Assembly (NCBI GenBank): GCA_021464245.1
Contig: JADCRB010000007.1
Coordinates: 248,001-312,000, forward strand
DNA: 64,000 nucleotides
Origin: Carallia brachiata
Taxonomy: Eukaryota; Streptophyta; Magnoliopsida; Malpighiales; Rhizophoraceae
Direction of reading: 5' to 3'
The notes under the pieces were generated by a model. It made no database searches and was not told the DNA's origin. It saw only the letters and a program-made list of their open reading frames with translations. Of the stretch, positions 1-12,190 are shown one piece after another. Made by a program: the position numbers and the translations under genes. How positions within the stretch are numbered: the stretch's first letter is position 1; each line of letters opens with the position of its first letter.

Positions 1-1513
1 ACCTGCAGATGCGTATGAGGATCAGTAACTGCACTGGCAGATGGATTCTGTGATTGAGACAGTAAATTAGGAATCAAAGGTTGGTTGGGCTGAGAAGTGA
101 CAGGTTGAGAAAGAGGCAGTGGATGATGTTGAGCATGCATCAGCGACTGACCCTGCAAATGAGGTTGGGGTTGAGGGATAGGAATATGCTGGGGTTGAAA
201 TTGAGAATGAGCCGGTGGCTGAATCTGGGGTTGCGCCTGTTGCATCTGCACATGAGGCTGCTGATATTGAGGTGGCACAAGTTGTGGATAGGGCTGAGCA
301 GTTTGGTTTTGTGAGAGGGGCTGAGATTGAGGATGTGAATAGCCATGTGTTGGCAGCTGCACCGGTGGTTGAATTTGAGATTGCGGCTGAGACACAGTGT
401 GAGTTTGTTGTTGTGGATTAACAAGGGCCTGGGTCTGGGGTTGAGCAGCAACAGGCAGCTGAGTAGGTACATGTAATTGAGGTTGAGTTTGCAGCTGAGC
501 CTGAGGTTGAAGTTGCAAATTTGGCTGCAACTGCACTTGAGACGCCTGAGGCTGCACGTAAACCTGAGATTGCTGGTATGGTGGGATGGCTTGCTGGTGA
601 TAAGGGTAGTATTGATAATACTGCTGTTGATATGCAGCATACTGCTGGTAATACTGTTGATATTGCTGTTGCTGTTGATACCACTGTTCTGCTGTTGGCA
701 CCGCAGCTGACACAACAGTCTGGACCTTTGTATTTGCTTGCTGGCTGGGATCTTGTCCAGGTTGTGAGGTTGTTGTAGTTTGCGAAGTATGCAACTGAGT
801 TGTACTTGTTGCAGGAAGAGTGATAGCCTGGGTATGTTCAGAAGTAGTTGCTGTGGTTGTGGTTGTTGCATCCTGAGTGCTCTGAACATTTTGTGCTTGA
901 GGCTGAACACCCTGTAATGGGAAAAAAGAAAACGATCAACCCATCAATGCAAAGGAAAATACCACAAACAGATTATATACATATTCAAAATCTTGTTGAA
1001 CTCACAGGACAACTTTGAGCATGTTCCTGCACTTGACGATGAATAATTTGAACTCCGCATCTGTTGCATACAACGGGGGAATTGCCAAAGGCACATCCAG
1101 AACAATGAGAAGTACACTCGGATAGGTTTCCCTGCCATGTACACCCACTCCTTTGGTACAGACAATGAACTGTTATCTTCCCTATGGTTTCTGCTAATGC
1201 TTTATTTGATTCAATAAGTGGCTGCAGTTGTAAGGAAAATTAATCAGCAAGTGACCAACAAGAATAATCGGAATCCATTTAACACAATTATCATGTAAGG
1301 GGGAACCTTGGAATCTGCTTCTGTCACTAGGTAGCCATCATAGGGGCAAGCTCGGGTAGTGCTCACAACGTACGTTAAACATGCTTTACAATATAGGTGA
1401 GTGCACTGTGACTGTAATGCTTCATTTGGGTAGACAAGCAGTCGACAAACTGGACAGAAATACTCCCCAGCTAATGATTGAATGTTTGGTATACACTCAT
1501 TATCAAATCCCAT
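1..1513 (-). CDS. RING / TRAF-type zinc-finger protein with Gln-rich tail, 5' part (runs off left edge)
   Basis: Three coding exons on the minus strand: 1513-1307, 1221-1006 and 911 to beyond base 1, with phase-0 GT-AG joins. Exon 1 starts at the ATG of MGFDNECIPNIQ; the codons upstream of it have no ATG. It encodes a RING finger: CPVC, 14 residues, CTHLYCKAC, then ACPYD, so the last ligand would be Asp, as in some TRAF-like RINGs. Exon 2 gives a Cys/His-rich TRAF/SIAH-type zinc-finger stretch (HCLYQRSGCTWQG, CTSHCSGC, VVCNRCGVQ). Exon 3 opens with GVQPQAQ and stays open for about 300 codons of Gln/Pro/Thr-rich sequence with YQQYYQQY-like runs. The fold suggests a ubiquitin E3 ligase or adaptor; that role is inferred from the family and the substrate is unknown. 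The stop codon lies outside the window. Longer minus-strand frames inside exon 3 are low-complexity shadows. Confidence 0.88.
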
Positions 1514-2340
1514 TGTGTAGTCTAATCCTTCAACTCCCAATAAGCATCACCACTGTCAAACCAACAAAACATCAAGTGTACCCATTGTAGAATTCTTTCA
1601 ACACAACCAACTTGGTATATATATATATATATATATATGCCCCAATGCAGATAAAGATCTATCAGAGAAATGAGATTAACTTATTCAAAAACAAAGAGAA
1701 ATAGTTATTACATTACTAATCGCATAACCATACAAAAATGAGGCATGCAAAAACATCACAATCCTTACATCTTATCACAACCAACAAGCAAAATCTTCCG
1801 ATAATTTTTTTCGGCAACCAAACAAGAGAGAAAGTAAAAAGAAAAGCGGAAAACAAGAACTACAAAAAAAAAAAAAAAAAAAAACAAAGCAAAAAACGTA
1901 GTCAAGATCATATACCTGAAGCTCCGAGACAAGCTAGCCTAGCCAAACAGAAGAATTAAAAAAAAAAAGATCAACAAATTAAAACAAAAAAATAACTTAG
2001 GGTTTTTGGATTCAATGAATCAAAAAAAAATAAAAAATCAAGAAACAACAACGTATAGAACGTCGTCAAGATGATGTACCTGGAGCTCTGAGAGAAGCTA
2101 GCCCTGGGCCAAAAAAAAATGTAAAAAAAGAAAAAAAACTGATCAATGAATTTTTTTTGAAAAAAAAACGCTTAGGGCTTGGATTCAAAAATCAAGAAAC
2201 AAGAAACAGTAACGTAGAGTAGGATCAACGCGAGAATGGAATCAACTTGGAAGATAAAAGAAGAAGCGATTCTTTGGAGCACCTTACCTTTGTCAAAAGA
2301 TTGAGGAAAAATGGAAGACAGTGGCAGTAGGTTGCGGTGC
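1514..2340 (-). other. 5' leader region of the RING gene with two similar leader-exon ends
   Basis: No protein signal. On the minus strand two similar segments each end in a plausible donor: GGAGCTTCAG|GTATAT near 1917 and GAGCTCCAG|GTACAT near 2079, both preceded by a GGGCTAGCTT-like stretch. They look like duplicated, possibly alternative, non-coding leader exons spliced to the ATG exon. The region also has an (AT)n run at about 1617-1638 and several poly-A runs. Confidence 0.45.
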
Positions 2341-2344
2341 TGCA

Positions 2345-2355
2345 TATTTATATAG
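2345..2355 (-). promoter_or_regulatory. TATA box of the RING gene
   Basis: On the minus strand the sequence reads CTATATAAATA, upstream of the leader region, in an otherwise GC-richer stretch with a TTCGGGCCCC block just upstream. In the duplicated copy near 30130 this TATA element is missing. Confidence 0.5.
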
Positions 2356-2459
2356 AAATGGTTAATTCGGGCCCCTACCTAATGCTCCAAACCCGGATTC
2401 TTGACGGCTCCAGATTGCTTTACCGGATGATTTGTTTCCCCTTTTTTAATCGGACAATT

Positions 2460-3177
2460 ATGTTTTGAATACAGTAACAACAAATAATTATACAATTTTA
2501 TTTAATAATATTTATTTATCTTTTTTTTATTATTTTATGAATTTGGTTATTAAACTGTTTATACTACTTTATAGTTACTTTAAAATACCAAAAAATAAGA
2601 AGACTTCATAATAATGTAATTATGTACGAAGTGATATACGTTATTTGATTGTCAAAAATATATTAAATTTAAAAAATAAATTATTAAATATTATTAAATA
2701 AATTACATGTCTCTTGTATGATTCACTGTATTGATACTCATTATGTAATCTATAGGGGAATGACAAAAACAAAGTCCAAGTGTGTTTTTTGTTTGATTTA
2801 TTCTTTCTTTTGGTATAGTTGATTTAAAGTTTACTTGAGTGAATGAAATTAAAATTAAAATATGTGTGAACTGCGCCGTTTTCATTAATACTACAATAAA
2901 AATTGTAGTATCTTTTCATAAAATTGCATTACAAAGTATCTTTATAGTTTTTGTTATTATGATCTCACTTATTACACTAAATAATTTAGAGTAATAGATG
3001 ATTTAGAGTCAGCGGTCATAAAATATATTAAAATATCTTTATATAGATGATCATTAATCATTATGATCTCACGTATTATAATAGATAACTTAAAGTAAGC
3101 AACCATAAAATATACAGAATTTATCCTCAAGTCGACAATCATCAATTTTATCATCTCACTTATTATAGTGGATAACT
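2460..3177. other. AT-rich intergenic spacer shared with 30240-30900
   Basis: No coding signal. The segment is recognisably similar to the stretch after the orphan promoter copy near 30.2 kb: it shares the text around ATAGTTGATTTAAAGTTTAC and the run into the 87-bp repeats. The first repeats of the array begin at about 2935. Confidence 0.6.
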
Positions 3178-4404
3178 TAGGGTCCATTTGGAGACGCTGT
3201 CAGTTTTTTATTTCTATTTTTCATTTTCTGATTTTAGTTTTTGCTGTTTGCTGAATTTTTGTATTTATTGCTGTCAATTTTTTTTTCTATAAGAATAAAA
3301 AAGTAGATAGAAAAAGGATAGTGAGAGAAATGGTAAAAAGAATATAAATATAGAGAGAAAAATGGGAGGGAGAGAGAGAGAGAAAGAGGATAGAGAGAGA
3401 ATGAGTAGAGAGAGAAAAAGGAGAGAGAAAGAGAGAAACAAGAAAATGAGTAGAGAGAATGACAGAAAGAGAAAGGGTTGAGAAAGAATGAGTAAAACAA
3501 ATATAGAGAGAAAAATGAGAGAGAGGGTAGAGAGAGAATGAATAGAGAAAATGACAGAGAGAGAAAAGAGAGAGAGGGTAGAGAAAGAACGAGTAAAGAG
3601 AATGATAGAGAGAGGGTGGAGAGAGAATGAGTAGAGAGAATGGTAAAATAAGAAAAAAGAGAGAGAGTCTGGGTAGAGAGAGAATGACAAGAGAGAGAAA
3701 AAGGAGAGAGAATGGTAAAATAAGAAAAAAGAGAGAGAATGTGGGTAGACAGAAAGGAGAGAGAATCTGGGTAGACAGAGAATGGTAGAGAGAAAAGAGA
3801 GAGATAGAGAGAGAGAGGGCAAAGAGAGAACGAGTAGAGAGAATGATAGAGCAAGAAAAAGAAGAGAGAATGGTAGAGAGAGAAAAATGAGAGAGAGAGT
3901 GGGTATAGAGAGAATGGTTGAGGGAGAAAAAGGAGAGAGAGAAAGAGTGGGTAGAAGAAGAATTAGTAGAGAGAATGGTAGAAAGAGAAAAAGGAGAAAG
4001 AGGGTAGAGCAAGAATGAGTTGAGAGAGAAAAGAGAGAGAGAGGGTAGAGAGAGAATGGTAGAGATAGAAAAGCGAGAGAGAGGGTAGACAGAGAATGAG
4101 TAGAGAGAGAAAGAGTAGTGAGAGAAAAGATATAGATGGATAGAGAGAGAATGAGTATAGAGAGATATGATAAAGATGATAGATAGAGAAAGAAAATGTT
4201 GTGAGAGAAAGTATAGAAAAAAAAAGTGAAAAATAAAATCGGAAAGCTAATTTTTATTGTTTTCCCAATTTGTTTTTTTCTTTAAAAAACACTTCTAACT
4301 TTTCAGCAAAAACAGAAAACAAAATCAATATCAAACATGTTTTATGTTTTTTTGTGAAAAATAAACAAAAAACAGAAAACAAAAACATCTCCAAACGGGC
4401 CCCT
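3178..4404. mobile_element. Inverted-repeat (MITE-like) element containing a purine-only tract
   Basis: The left end reads TTAGGGTCCATTTGGAGACG. The reverse complement of the right end reads TTAGGGGCCCGTTTGGAGATG, followed on both sides by T-rich text with TTTTCTG. The element interrupts the 87-bp repeat array and is absent from the four equivalent arrays elsewhere in the window. The TIR start and a TTA/TAA-like target suggest a PIF/Harbinger-type or similar MITE, but the target duplication is ambiguous. The interior, about 3290-4235, is almost entirely A and G on the plus strand, built from GAGAGAATGAGTAGAGAGA-like units. Confidence 0.55.
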
Positions 4405-5110
4405 AAGTTAGCGATTATAAAATACACTAATATGTCTTTGTATTAGAGATTTCACTATTACAATAAATAACTCAGGGTCCACACTCATAAAAGACATAGG
4501 ATGTGTTTTTGTGTCTGCGATCATCAATTATTATAGTCTTACTTATTATAACGGATAACTTAGGGTTAGCGAACATAAAATATACTAGTATGTTATTATT
4601 TCTACGATCATCAATTATTATAATATCACTTATTACAATTAGTAATTTAGGTAAGCGATTGTAAAATATGTTAATACATCATTCTCTTGACGATCATCAA
4701 TTATTACGATTCACTTATTACACTGCGATCATGAAGTACATTTAACGTGTCTTCATGTCTATGATCATCAATTATTATGATCTTAGTTATTACAATTGAT
4801 AATTTAGGATTAGTGATCATAAAATACGCTTAATATGTCTTTGTATTAGTTGTCATCAATTATTATAATCTCACTTATAACAATGTTTTTTTTTTTTAAC
4901 TAAAGAGCAAACAGGCCATATTATTAGATAAAAGAAGGATTACGCTAGCAGGCCAAGACCTTTACGACTTAGAGTTGACGCTCATAAAATATGCTTAGAA
5001 CATCTTTTTGAGGGTGATCATTGATTATTCTAATTTTACTTATTACAATAAATAACTTAAGATTGGCAATCATTAAATTTGTTTATACGTCTTTGTGCCA
5101 GCAATTATAA
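4405..5110. repeat. 87-bp degenerate minisatellite array, copy 1
   Basis: About eight diverged units, each containing GATAACTTAGGGT, then GCGATCATAAAATACAC, then ATCATCAATTATTATGATCTCAC. The array starts before the inserted element (from about 2935) and resumes after it. A poly-T and spacer interruption lies at about 4885-4965. Equivalent arrays precede B, D, E and F. Confidence 0.75.
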
Positions 5111-5580
5111 GACTTACTTGGTAAGTAAAATTTTAATAATACATTATTGCAAAAACAAAAGTAAATCATGCAATTATGCAAATTTTGAACCTTTCCCACT
5201 GTCCTTAAATTCCTTTTTTGAGGTATAATTTTTTGTGGATTATTTTGTGTATTTATTTTAATTTTGCCGATATGCTAAAAAAAGATTTATATTTGTGGAC
5301 GTCGGATGAATAATTGATGATAACTATTGAGCTTATGAGCCTTAATTTTTAACAAATAAAATACCCTCACAATAATGGCCAAAAAAAAATTCTATCCAAA
5401 ATGAATATAGTCAAAACCTAAAATAATTCATTATAAGTTTTGTATTGTTGAAGTAATAAAAATAAAGAAAATGTAAAGAAAAAGGTTTATTATGGTTTGT
5501 GCAAGAAACAACACAACACAGTCGATCACATCATATAATTTTTTTACTTTTAATTTCACGTCACATTATTATTATTTATT

Positions 5581-5622
<42 letters not shown>

Positions 5623-6100
5623 TTAAACTTAAATTTTCCAGTTAAACCATCATTTCTATTTTTATTATGATTCTATGGTTCTTCCTTTTTTTTTTCTTTT
5701 TTTGTTAGTTAAGAGGTCGAAAGATTTAAAAAAGAAAAATCAAACATAAAATTTAAAAAATTCAATAAAAATATTTTAATTAATTGTATCATTCAGCATT
5801 TTCCCACCACTATATATACATTTTATTGCAATTTACCATCTGCTAAAAAACTAGTTGATTGTTTGCAAGAGAAATACTCTATAAGAGCTGAAAATTTATT
5901 GTCTAAGAGCTGAAAATTTTATTTAGAAGATATCAATATATATACACACATATACTGCTACTTAAAATTTATTTGCTCATTGTCTTGCATTCTAAACCTT
6001 CATAAATGTTATGTTCGAAGAATTTGATCTTTTTGGGTGAAGGCTAGATAACATATAGGTTAATAGAAATTAGAGGTAACAAATCACAAAGCATTGTCAA
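5111..6100. other. Conserved spacer after the minisatellite, with a TTA/TTTA microsatellite
   Basis: Non-coding. The text beginning TAAGACTTACTTGGTAAGTAAAATTTTAA and running through a TTATTA microsatellite (about 5565-5623 here) recurs near 17340, 31445, 37335 and 43255, each time between the minisatellite and the next DUF674 promoter. Confidence 0.65.
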
Positions 6101-9100
6101 AATTTAGTGTGTAAATAAACTCCGTACAAAGTAAATTTATTTAACAAATAAAAAGAACATGTGCACAGCCCATCTTTTTGTTGCAAATTATTTTATTTTT
6201 AAATAAGCTAATGATTTAAATTAGTCATGTTTGTTAAAAAATCTGTTGAACCGTGAGGTATACAATAGTAGTAGAGCTTGTAATTTAAGAAACTCTTTTA
6301 ATCAATCTTAGATAAACTTTTATTCTTCTTGGCAGCCTATTGGTAGAACATTTACATTTGTAGCCCAAAAATGCTTTGACATTTATACACATTGTTCAGT
6401 AAACCAAAAAAAACTATTGACAATTAAGAAATTCATAATGACAATTAAGGAATTCATAATTTGCTTATAATGAAAATTAACTTCAAATAGTAATCATTAT
6501 CCCATATAATACCAACATAATAAAAAATAAAATAAAATTTAATACAAATACAGAAATAACGATAGTAATGAAACCTTGATTGCTCTTTTATTTTTGTTTT
6601 CTAGGATTTACATTTTTTTTTCTTTCCATATTGAAAGACAAAAGGTGTCATCTAGGTCTGCAAATGCAACAATCATTTCAAAACTTTCCTTATTCAAAAT
6701 AGTTCATTTATTTAATAAGTTTTCAGAACAGAAAAACTTGCCAAATAATAGGCAATCATATTATGGCCTTTGTGCCTGCTAGGCAGCACCGCAGCAGTCC
6801 TCATTCTCCATTTTGAGCAAGAAGCCTTGAGCAAATGACGTGGAGAGATGAGTTTTAAGTTAAACCAAAGAATAAAAATTCAAAATACTAGTAAGAGTAT
6901 AGAAATTGCATCTCATCGCTTAACCTCAACGCTTCTAGTTTGCTCCTTCTCTTGATCTTTTTGACATAGAGTACATAGCCACAATGACCTAACAACCCCA
7001 CTTTACTCGTTGGGTCCAAAAATTTTTAGAAGTGAGCTCTTGCAATGCAAGGCAGAACTTTGCAACTAATATCAATTGACACCATAAATCGATAGTTATA
7101 CAAATCAAGAACAAATGATGAAAACGAAATTGGGCAAAATAATTAAATCTCTCAAACAAGCTCACAAAACCTTTGATCAATATTTTCCCGGTCTACTACT
7201 TATCCAACTTTTGGCATGCCACAACTAAAGCGAATAATTGCAGCAACTGTACAAGCATAAAAAATCCCTTAAACAATTGTAAGAAGAAGAGAAGAATGAG
7301 ATGAAAATGAATACCCACCCAAATTGTGCAACCAACCTCTACAAAGAATATGGTAAAAAAAATTTAAAAAAAAAGTTTGCAAAGAATGGGAAAAAAAAGG
7401 GGGAAGTAGATAATCACTGGTATATAAGAGTTGGTCTCCTAGTAGAGTCTACAAAATAGAAGCCAAGCTCTTAATTTTCTCTATCCTGGAAGTCGGAGTT
7501 AATTTATTCTAAGGGGTTATGAATTTCGAAACTACACAATTATTTGAGAACTAGAGATGAAACCGCGCTTCCCGCAGATTTTAAATTTTTTTCACATAAT
7601 TTTAATTTAATTTGTCCAGTTTTTAGGAATTTTTTTTTTTTTTTTTTTTTTTGCTTTTGAAAGCAAATGTTTATATTGTCACTTTTTATTTGTAATTTTA
7701 GTTTTTTTTTTTATGAATGATGTTTTTCTATGATACGAAAAAATCAAATTTTATTAGTTTTATATTGAAAATAATGGGCTCAGGTTGCATAGCTTTTAAA
7801 TAATATGCTCTTCTTCAAAGAATAATATGTAAACGTTGATTAAATTGTTTTTATTTTCTTGTTGTCAGATTTTTATAAGTGAGTGACCCAAGCTTTGATA
7901 TTTATACTTCCACTTTAATTTTGAGATTCTTGATTAGTTGATATTCTAAGTTTCATGTAGGGAAAATAAAAAGTGAGCTCTTTAATCTTTATTATCATAT
8001 TGAATAAACATGGAAAATAATTAAAAGAAATCTTACCTTAACTTTTATTATGTCTAGACGATTTAGCTGGGGTCCTATTAGAGGAAGAATTATATTGTGT
8101 CCTATTCAACTCAAAGAACTTGGCTTTCACTTCTAATTTGATTAGCATACAGTATTGGCTAGGCCAGCTATTAGTTATACTGATTTCAAGGAATAAGGAA
8201 TAAGTATCTTAGTACAAGATGGGCAAAGATACCTATTCCTTTTATACCTTGAAAAACAACCATAAACGAAACTCTCTTTCACGCAAACAACGTATATAGT
8301 GCATCTAGGATTAAGACTAAGGTCTATTCCATTATTAAATTTTGATCTATAAATAATTGCTTCATAACCTAATCACGGATGTTAAACTCTTTTTCGGCTT
8401 GTATACAGGTGTAGCAAAATGAATGTCTTTGTTTCTGCACCTAAGAGTACTCATTGAACCAAAAGGTACTTGTTGGATGGTTCTTGTTATTATTGTTTAT
8501 TAACAATAATAACAGTTTATTTGTATTTCAATAGATTTTTAGTTTTATTTTCAACTTACGCTACTAATTACATGGAATGCAAAACGCAAACCTTTTCTGG
8601 TATGATGTATAAGCACAACTGTGCTCAAAGCATCTATATTTATATTTATATTTCTTGCTAAGTATAGATAAATTATTATAGATCGGTGGAAAAAAAAAAA
8701 GAACAATAAGGGAAAGTTTTCTCGTACATAAGAAAATTCGTTGACTCGGGTGCAGAAACAAAGCAAGAATGTTAATTGGACAATGAAGAGCATATGATTG
8801 CCAAATTTTACCCAACGTAGCTTAACATACAATCTTACGATCTAATTTAACGTAGTTTTCTTATATAATCCAATGACATTTTTTTTTTGGTAGTTTTCCT
8901 TTCTCGGTGCAAGCTTGTTCAACATTATTATTTTATTAGTTGTGCATGTTTTAGATGGCTCGTTAAAAATAAAGTTTTACAATTTGCATGACAAAATTCT
9001 CATTGAGTTGCTCATAAAAAGCCAAAATTAATTTTTTTTACTATTTTTACGTACAAATGAATAATTCAAAACTAATTACTTATTAAGGCATTGATAAATT

Positions 9101-9414
9101 AATTAAATATTTATTTTGACCTTAGCATTTAGAAAAATACACAACCTTACAAAGCTAAACAATATATATAAGATTAATTTAAATAATCCAAATATTTATT
9201 ATTTGGATGTCATCATGTGAGAAATATCATGATAGTATTATATTGGTGGCTAAATACCCACAAAATTTTGAAGGTATTAAAAAAAAAGTAAGGATATGAA
9301 AGAAACTATGGTCACTAAAGTGATAAGTTAAACTCGTTAAAACACTTCAACGTCCACAAAAGTTATGTCACTATATATACAATACATAGACAATTGCTTG
9401 TATTACTATATTCA
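6101..9414. other. Intergenic, no gene recognised
   Basis: AT-rich sequence with only short frames and no recognisable protein motif on either strand. Its counterpart upstream of D is missing, so this 3-4 kb is specific to the first block. Confidence 0.5.
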
Positions 9415-9655
9415 TCCACCCACATTTTTCAATCACAAAACTCTTACCAAATTGATCATCAGTCTCTACTGTATCCTCAAATAAGCAAACTGCATCTAAC
9501 TTGTGTTTTAGAACTTACTATTGTATTGGCACCAACTGCGAGGCTTTAATTGGACCTGTAAATTCAACAGTGATTATAAAACTCTCTTCCTTAGCATGGA
9601 TCTCCGCAAGTCCTGGCTTGCCCATTGCTTCTGCTTTTTTGATGGCTTCATCGTT
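9415..9655 (-). pseudogene. RPB3-like (RNA polymerase II/IV/V subunit 3) C-terminal fragment
   Basis: On the minus strand, frame from 9652, it reads DEAIKKAEAMGKPGLAEIHA, continues through SFIITVEFTGPIKASQLV, and then meets TAG TAA at about 9520. Beyond the stop, a one-base shift allows LKHKLDAVCLFEDTVETDDQ. From memory this matches the C-terminal region of plant RPB3, whose tail is similar to AEAMGKPGL...VESTGAVKASQLV...LKQKLDAVRLSEDTVEADDQFG. It stops at TTTG|GTAAGA, a likely old donor site. Intron-like edges suggest a DNA-level copy rather than a retrocopy. No start and no other exons were found nearby. Confidence 0.68.
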
Positions 9656-10543
9656 CTAGGTATAAAGCCTAGGGTCAACCACGATGTGAAGAGAAATAAC
9701 CTTTTATAGTTAGACCAGTTAAAATAAACCTTTCGAGTTTCAGCACAACTGAGCATGGTCTAACTTGCAAATATATATAGTGTGTGACAATCTCTTTGAT
9801 TGCTAAAACGGAGCCTTCGAAAATTAATGTTAATAATTTTTTATGGTAATAATTGTCATATAAAGATTAGAAAATTAATGCTAATAAATTTGTATTTAAT
9901 AATTTATGGCAGGCAGAAATTCAGGATGATTAGAATCAGTTACAAATTATTCACAATCGGTTACCATTTAAGGATGAAGATTTAAGGGGAAAAATCGGAC
10001 TATTGGAGGAAGAAATTCGGTTATGCTTTCATTTGGTCTAAGCGTATTTTTTTTATAAGAATTGAAAAGGAAAATTAAAAAGAAAAATTGTAAAAATGTC
10101 AAGTAGGAGCTAGATATGAACATGAAAGTGGGCACATAGAATATCAAATACTCTGCAGAAATTTATTGGATTCATCAATTCTAAAACCACTAGTTACGTG
10201 AGAATATGGAACATCAATAAGCTTCAACTAAAAGTGGGTAGTTAGGAACATGAAAGATCAATAGTCTATATTGGGAAAACATATTTAAAAAATTGGAAGA
10301 TGAAAGGTTGTTCAAAATGAGTAAGAAAATAGGAAGGAACATGCCTATGCTCAGCTTAATATTGAAGAATGAAATAAAAAGGTCACAAAAAAGTGGAGAA
10401 GTGTGGCATATGTTAGCTACAAATCTCAGTAATATATATATATATATAAGATTGAAATAATACAAGAAGACTTGAATTTAAAAGAACATATATAAATAAT
10501 GAATTATTAATTATTGACGAATGTATTGTTTCATGACCGTAAT
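9656..10543. other. Intergenic spacer leading to insertion site
   Basis: No gene seen. The last part, about 10430-10543 (the AT run, GACGAATGTATTGTTTCATG and ACCGTAATACTTAA), matches the spacer upstream of D and F, so it marks the start of the DUF674 promoter side. Confidence 0.5.
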
Positions 10544-10872
10544 ACTTAATAATCAGCCAGACGAGGCTGAGCTTGACTTAGAGCTGCGCCTCGGGCCCCG
10601 CCAGGAAGGCTGACAAGATAAGGTGCAACGACTTCTGCAGCACACGGCAACGACTTCTGCAACACACGGTAATGACTTTCGTGACGCGCGTCAGCCGCTG
10701 CTTCTTTTGTCTCTTATGCAGGAAAGGGACGTGGATGACCCTACTTGATTCTGCGTACCTCCTTTTTTATTTTGACTTTTCAAAAAAAAAAAACTCTTTA
10801 TGTTATGTATATATATCATGCATGTCCGAGCCATAATACTCACTTCTCAGCTCTTCTTCTTCTTAAAAGAAA

Positions 10873-11034
10873 ATGGCTAATTTCTGCACTTGTCTCAGGA
10901 AGTTCTTTGATCAAGAAGTTGGAGGCGCACGAGCTAAGAAAAGAAGGAGTAGTCTTCTTCGAGAGATCCCTAAAGCCCTCGAAACTCAGTCTCCAACGCC
11001 ATCGGTGTCATTAAGTTCCAACTACTCTCCTTAG
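10873..11034 (+). CDS. Small basic ORF (53 aa) inside the 1.88-kb insertion, unknown
   Basis: ATG to TAG, 54 codons, beginning MANFCTCLRKFFDQEVGG, with a basic stretch AKKRRSSLLREIPKAL and a Ser/Pro-rich end. A TATA-like run (TATGTATATATATCATG) lies about 65 bp upstream. The base composition is less AT-rich than the flanks. I do not recognise the protein. It may be a real small gene carried by the insertion or the first exon of a larger broken one. A 17-18 bp stretch around its stop (AGTTCCAACTACTCTCC) recurs about 90 bp downstream. Confidence 0.25.
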   Translation: MANFCTCLRKFFDQEVGGARAKKRRSSLLREIPKALETQSPTPSVSLSSNYSP

Positions 11035-12004
11035 TTCACATCTACCACAGAGGGATGAGACGCTGCAATTATCCTAATCTTCCTTTAATGCGACGACGTA
11101 CAGGGAAGTTCCAACTACTCTCCTTATGTCGGAGCAGACTCGGGAGTCATCACTACAATCAGTCTCTCTGTGTGCAGTCTTGAAGTTCCAAAGTGCTGGG
11201 CCTTCCTCTTGGGGAGGTTTAAGTTCTTTGCCTACCGGATCATCCTCACCAGAGTTTTGGAACTTTAAAAAACATTTGCCAGCCTTTGTGAGCTATGGAA
11301 GTTCGACCGCATCTAGAGCCAGAATGTCAATTTTTTATATTGGCTGGGCTGCTAATTTTCTCAAGATCGTATCGGGTTCCTATTGCGATCCAACAACAGC
11401 AGACATAGTCAGAATCAGAAGACTTCAACGTTTAATGTTCATCAGAACATCTCAAGTTTCAACTTGGACTTCAAGACTCGGTACGGATCACGTCTGCAAA
11501 GCCTTTCCTTACCAAGCCTTGAAGTGGGCATTTGTAAATATAAAAAAATCACCAAAAAAAAAATCAATGTATGCCCTACATGAAAGTTACAAGTGCATGC
11601 ATATGAAAATGATGATTTCCATATGGTTGGTGACCATGCAAAATGTCAAAATCCAACCACTAAAGAGGACCCTTGCCATGTAAGATCCACATCATTCAAA
11701 GTTGACAAAGTTGATAGCCATGCAAGATATCAACATCAACCACCTAAAAGGGCCTTGTCATGTATGATCCAAGTTATACAATTTTAGCTCTATCCTCCTA
11801 CAAAACCCTATAAATAGGCACCCCTCAAAGCCTTTCAATCCATCCCATGCAAAGCAAAATCCTTTATTCTAAAGCAAAATCCTTTATTCTAAAGCTTTGC
11901 ATTCTTTTTTTTTCTCTCTAAATATTTTGGGTGTATACTCTCTAACTGCCACTGAGTTGGATCCGCTAGATCAAAAATCTAAGATATTAAAATCTTAAAT
12001 ATCC

Positions 12005-12190
12005 GAGTGGGATCAAACCTCCTACGGCCCTCACTAGAGTCCATCAGTTCGAGTGGGATCAATCCTCTTACAGTCCTCACCGGAGTCCAATCAATCGAGT
12101 GGGATCAAACCTCTTATGGCCCTCACTGAAATCCATCCAGTCCGAGTGGGATCAAGCCTCCTACGGCCCTCACCGGAGTTCAACTAAGCT
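12005..12190. repeat. 46-bp tandem repeat, four copies
   Basis: Copies start at about 12005, 12051, 12097 and 12144, each beginning GAGTGGGATCAA followed by CCTC, ACGGCCCTCAC and GGAGTCCA variants. It lies downstream of the TATA-like CCTATAAATAGG and is confined to the 1.88-kb insertion. Confidence 0.8.

Noticed and set aside
140..910. Long minus-strand ORF (256 aa) rich in Leu/Ser/Asn and several plus-strand frames over the same bases
   Set aside because: They are shadows of the Gln/Pro-rich RING-gene exon. The splice-consistent frame starts at 911 (GVQPQAQ) and is open to base 1.
3234..4012. Three overlapping minus-strand ORFs of 182-241 aa, very Ser/Leu/Phe-rich
   Set aside because: They are translations of the purine tract; low-complexity sequence without stops in several frames, no protein signal.
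2935..5110. CRISPR-like regular repeats
   Set aside because: Plant nuclear DNA; the units are degenerate tandem repeats without unique spacers.
11126..11683. 185-aa plus-strand ORF inside the 1.88-kb insertion
   Set aside because: No recognisable domain, and the frame overlaps LTR-like non-coding text; not called as a gene.
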